A stretch of 21,364 nucleotides of DNA from Sphaeroforma sirkka (lineage: Eukaryota > Opisthokonta > Ichthyosporea > Ichthyophonida): contig LUCW03001456.1 in assembly GCA_001586965.3 (NCBI GenBank), positions 7,501 through 28,864 of the forward strand, read 5' to 3'. Made by a program: the position numbers and the translations under genes. Shown here one piece after another: positions 18,882 through 21,364 of the stretch (its first letter is position 1; the number at the start of each line of letters is the position of its first letter). Below the pieces are notes generated by a model. It was given only the letters and a program-made list of their open reading frames with translations, did no database searches and was not told the DNA's origin.

Positions 18882-19540
18882 CAACCGATTGGATGCTAAA
18901 TAAGAAATGGTTTAACCTCGCTCAATCACGATGGGGTCCATTTACTGTTGATATGTTCGCCGCAGAACATAACAAACAGGTTTCTGAATATAGGTCGTTG
19001 ACTCATCCTAAAGGTGATGCATTTCAGCTTGACTTATCAAAGCATAATGCGTGGGCTAACCCACCTTGTCAACTTATCGCACAGTTGTTAAATTATGTTA
19101 ATATTACTAAATCTACCATTACGCTATGTTGTCCCTTACGTAACTCCGACCCATGGATACGTGATTTAATTAATATGATTCAAGACGAACCTATTTATGT
19201 CGACCGTGAAACCGACACGTTCTTGTATCAGGGATCCTATTCTATTAAGAAGACGCCTTGGAAACACACCATTGTTTGTCGCATCGGTCCTGCAGGTACC
19301 ACTAAGTGGAAACCCTCAACCGAATTCTTAGCTAAACTAGAGGAGTCTAAAGAGTTTGAACAAAAGCTCAAGACTCGTACAACACATGCACCCAACAAGA
19401 TTGCAGTCGAGGTAATGCCGATTGAAACGGCATTAGATCGTAAAAACATGGAACTAGCTAAGGCCATGGATCAAAGACTCAAAACTCTAAGAGAACCTGA
19501 AGCTCGCACTCAACTACTTAAAGCGCTGCTTAAAGAATAG
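18860..19540 (+). CDS. DIRS-type methyltransferase-like domain between RNase H and integrase
   Basis: Open from about 18860 (first ATG 18893), it reads LLATDWMLNKKWFNLAQSRW, GPFTVDMFAAEHN (Asp at 18950-18952), GDAFQLDL, AWANPPCQLIAQLL (NPPC at 19058-19069) and ITLCCPLRNSDPW. From memory of the family, the pattern DW.L....F, GP.TVD.FA, DAF..D, NPP.LI and PW matches a domain downstream of RNase H in DIRS/Ngaro-type retrotransposons. That domain has been compared to Dam-like adenine methyltransferases (DPPY/NPPY motif). Here the fourth motif residue is Cys rather than an aromatic, so activity is doubtful. A charged ~70-residue tail follows. The frame continues past a single TAG (19538-19540) directly into integrase, so it is part of Pol. 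Confidence 0.7.
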   Translation, partial: NSQGVLLATDWMLNKKWFNLAQSRWGPFTVDMFAAEHNKQVSEYRSLTHPKGDAFQLDLSKHNAWANPPCQLIAQLLNYVNITKSTITLCCPLRNSDPWIRDLINMIQDEPIYVDRETDTFLYQGSYSIKKTPWKHTIVCRIGPAGTTKWKPSTEFLAKLEESKEFEQKLKTRTTHAPNKIAVEVMPIETALDRKNMELAKAMDQRLKTLREPEARTQLLKALLKE

Positions 19541-20633
19541 CCAGGAGTTGCGAAACATCTGAAGAAGATACTTCAACAATCCAATGTTGTCAATTATGTA
19601 TCTCAGGAGTCTACCCCTCCTGATACTGAGGTTGCCCTTTCCAACAGGACTATGGTTCATCCAGCCAGCGTTACGCAGAATCTGACTGACTTAGAGGAGC
19701 TCGAAAGTAGAGTTAAAATTATACATAATTTAACGCATCGAGCATATGAGCATACTTATAAAATGGCTATTCGTGCAGGGCTTGATCACCCGGCGCTGAA
19801 AGAAACCATACGTGAAGTATACCGACGCTGTACTGATTGTGAAAAGAACCAGATCAAGCGATACGGTTGGGCACCTAAAAGTGTGACAGAAGACCAACCG
19901 ATGCGCCGAGTCATAGTCGATTTGGTTAAACTCCGCGATCCAAGCATACTGGCGATGTATATATCTGTCATTTCTTATGTGTGGCTATAACTTGCTTTAT
20001 GCAATACCGAACAAACGTCCACAAACAGTGGCAGAATTATGCTATCACGTCTTCAATGACTTCGGTTTCCCCGAGTACTATGTTCTGATAACGGTAGTGA
20101 GTTTTGTACCGACGTAATGGAGGCACTTATACTCGTATCAGGCATGACCCATAGGCGTGGTGTTCCTTACAAACCTCAAACGCAGGGGTGCAAATGAGAC
20201 ACGTCATAGAGAACTTAGAAACTCTTGCGTACCGCACTAGACGACGTTGAGGATATGTGGCCTTATCATTTTGAAATGGGTTCAGACTCAAATGAATAAC
20301 TGCATGAATCCTCAAACTGGAACACTCCCGTTTCACTATTTCTTTGGCCGCTATAGTGAATTACAAGCAACGTTTGATAAAACTGCGCCCGAAACACGCT
20401 ACCCCGTGGCTACAAAGATCGAGCATATGCAGAACGTTGTTTACCCCTGTTTACTCGAGCACAAAAATCGCGTCCTACTTAAAGCGTATGACCGATGGAA
20501 TAACACTAAGAACATTGTTCAGTTCAAAGTCGGCGATTACGTTAACATTATAAATCGAAACGCCAACGTTACCGAACTCTCTTCTAAGACGATAGGACCT
20601 TTTGTTATTTCCTACCATGATGAGGAAGAGTGA
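19541..20633 (+). pseudogene. pol: DD35E integrase of the LTR element
   Basis: It stays in frame with the preceding domain after TAG. The zinc-binding head is HNLTHRAYEH ... CTDC (His at 19724, 19736 or 19751; Cys at 19829 and 19838). The catalytic residues are RRVIVDLVKL (Asp 19919-19921), SDNGSEF (Asp 20087-20089) and GANE (Glu 20196-20198). After removing one extra G at 20185-20188, the last two are exactly 35 residues apart. Frames change near 19978, 20083, 20187 and 20270. The C-terminal part reads TGTLPFHYFFGR, FKVGDYVNIINRN and KTIGPFVI, the usual gypsy integrase C-terminal fold. The enzyme would insert element DNA. Confidence 0.88.
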
Positions 20634-21179
20634 TACTTACGAAGTGAATAACATTGATGGTACTAGCGCAACCAATCTAGGCACTCACCGTATCCCTACC
20701 TCCGAACTCTCATTCGCTCGCTCATTTTGATTCTGATGTACCAGTTATGGAGTCACAAGTCAAAGATATAATTGACAAAACATCCGAAGACGGTTACACT
20801 TACTACAAGACCCGTTTCATGGATGGGACAGTAAGCTTGGCTAACCTCCGATGCATTTCGTGAATCTCGCGACTTTCTTCGTATCTTTAATAAGAAATGG
20901 AATAAGCGTTTACATAAGAACACACGAGATAAACGAAAAGGGTTTCCTCAGGTGACTACAAACCCTGACGGATCTGAAATTCCCTATTTGCCACCTACTT
21001 CCTACGTGACTAAACTTTCTGATCTGCTTACCAACAGTGCAGAAAATTGTTCAAACTTACTTACTAATGAAGAACAGCCTTTGGCTATTACCTTACCAAA
21101 TAATAAACGTAAGGCGCCTACATCGGAAATGGTTACTGGACCAAATACTAAACGACATAGAGTACAACATGAGTCTTGA
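20634..21179 (+). pseudogene. Pol C-terminal extension, chromodomain-like segment and basic tail
   Basis: After the integrase, frames joined by single-base shifts give TSATNLGTHRIPTSELSF, then VKDIIDKTSEDGYTYYKTRF, DGTVSWLTSDAF and ESRDFLRIFNKKW. The order (V..I.D....G..YYK.R...G..SWL....F....L..F) resembles the aromatic and spacing pattern of chromodomains in chromovirus integrases, but the match is weak. The tail (20952-21179) ends PNNKRKAPTSE and NTKRHRVQHES, with KRK and KRHR basic clusters that could be nuclear localisation signals. Confidence 0.5.
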
Positions 21180-21220
21180 ACTCGTACATATAGGCACATA
21201 CTTACTCGATAAGTCATGAC

Positions 21221-21248
21221 CGAAACCGTTTTTTTTACTTTGGTTTCG
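21221..21248. repeat. 7-bp perfect inverted repeat before the 3' LTR
   Basis: CGAAACC (21221-21227) pairs with GGTTTCG (21242-21248) around a T-rich loop. It lies in the element's 3' untranslated part, 60 bases before the LTR. Confidence 0.6.
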
Positions 21249-21307
21249 CTTTACCAACTAGATCGTATCTTAACGTACGTTCGTAGTTCTAAAAGCTACT
21301 GGGGCTA

Positions 21308-21364
21308 TGTAGAAATACGGCCTCGGTCAGTCTAAAATATTCACTTTGATGGCTCAATAGCCTG
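21308..21364 (+). repeat. 3' LTR, first 57 bases (cut by window edge)
   Basis: It aligns to the 5' LTR start with a substitution, two one-base gaps and one large gap: 14285-14377 of the 5' copy is missing here. No clean polypurine tract precedes it; the adjoining bases are AAAGCTACTGGGGCTA. Confidence 0.85.

Larger units (their letters stand above)
14251..21364 (+). mobile_element. Ty3/gypsy-like LTR retrotransposon inserted into the LINE
   Basis: The same terminal sequence TGTAGAAATACGG begins at 14251 and 21308 and is followed in both copies by TCAGTCTAAAATAT and CACTTTGATGGCT, so these are the two LTR starts. The internal order gag, PR, RT, RNase H, extra domain, IN matches Ty3/gypsy, with IN after RNase H. 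The target duplication cannot be checked because the 3' LTR runs off the window. The bases before the 5' LTR are ATGGCGCC, so a few of these should recur after the 3' LTR. The copy is old: the LTRs differ by small changes plus a 93-bp gap, and the coding region carries well over ten frameshifts. Confidence 0.9.

Overview
The window is nuclear DNA of a eukaryote. Its left 8 kb hold the 3' part of one intron-rich protein gene. The right half is a nest of retrotransposons. The gene has short phase-consistent exons, GT..AG introns of 250-950 bases, TACTAAC-type branch-site strings and introns packed with (TA)n and (TG)n tracts. This suggests a repeat-rich protist or early-branching opisthokont. 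A single-celled holozoan such as an ichthyosporean would fit, but that is a guess and the sequence does not settle the species.

Bases 712-8042 (+ strand) carry ten exons of the serine palmitoyltransferase subunit 2 gene (SPTLC2/LCB2). They cover the PLP-binding catalytic half of the protein down to the stop codon; the upstream exons lie outside the window. Every exon boundary fits in phase except one. Exon 6 has a one-base deficit and an in-frame TAG directly after the PLP-lysine motif. Two introns contain tandem duplications that copy an exon/intron junction. One is a 91-bp unit that copies a 3' splice site with the start of its exon. The other is a 49-bp unit that copies a 5' splice site with the end of its exon.

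Bases 8043-10790 hold the 3' flank, a 130-bp tandem array (about 8415-9077), a degenerate satellite marked by a GCTCGCTTCGCTCGCCCG core (about 9560-9980), and otherwise featureless sequence.

Bases about 10790-14250 are a decayed non-LTR retrotransposon (LINE) with a coiled-coil ORF1, an APE-type endonuclease and a reverse transcriptase. It is cut at 14250/14251 by an LTR retrotransposon that runs to the right edge.

The LTR element (14251 to beyond 21364) is Ty3/gypsy-like. Its order is 5' LTR, gag with zinc knuckles, protease, RT, RNase H, a domain resembling the DIRS-type methyltransferase-like domain, DD35E integrase, then a possible chromodomain-like tail, and the first 57 bases of the 3' LTR. 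It has many single-base frameshifts. Its gag is further interrupted by a 79-base antisense tRNA-like insertion flanked by a perfect 8-bp direct repeat. The most unusual observations are the added domain between RNase H and integrase, the tRNA-like insertion, and the two splice-junction duplications in the host gene.
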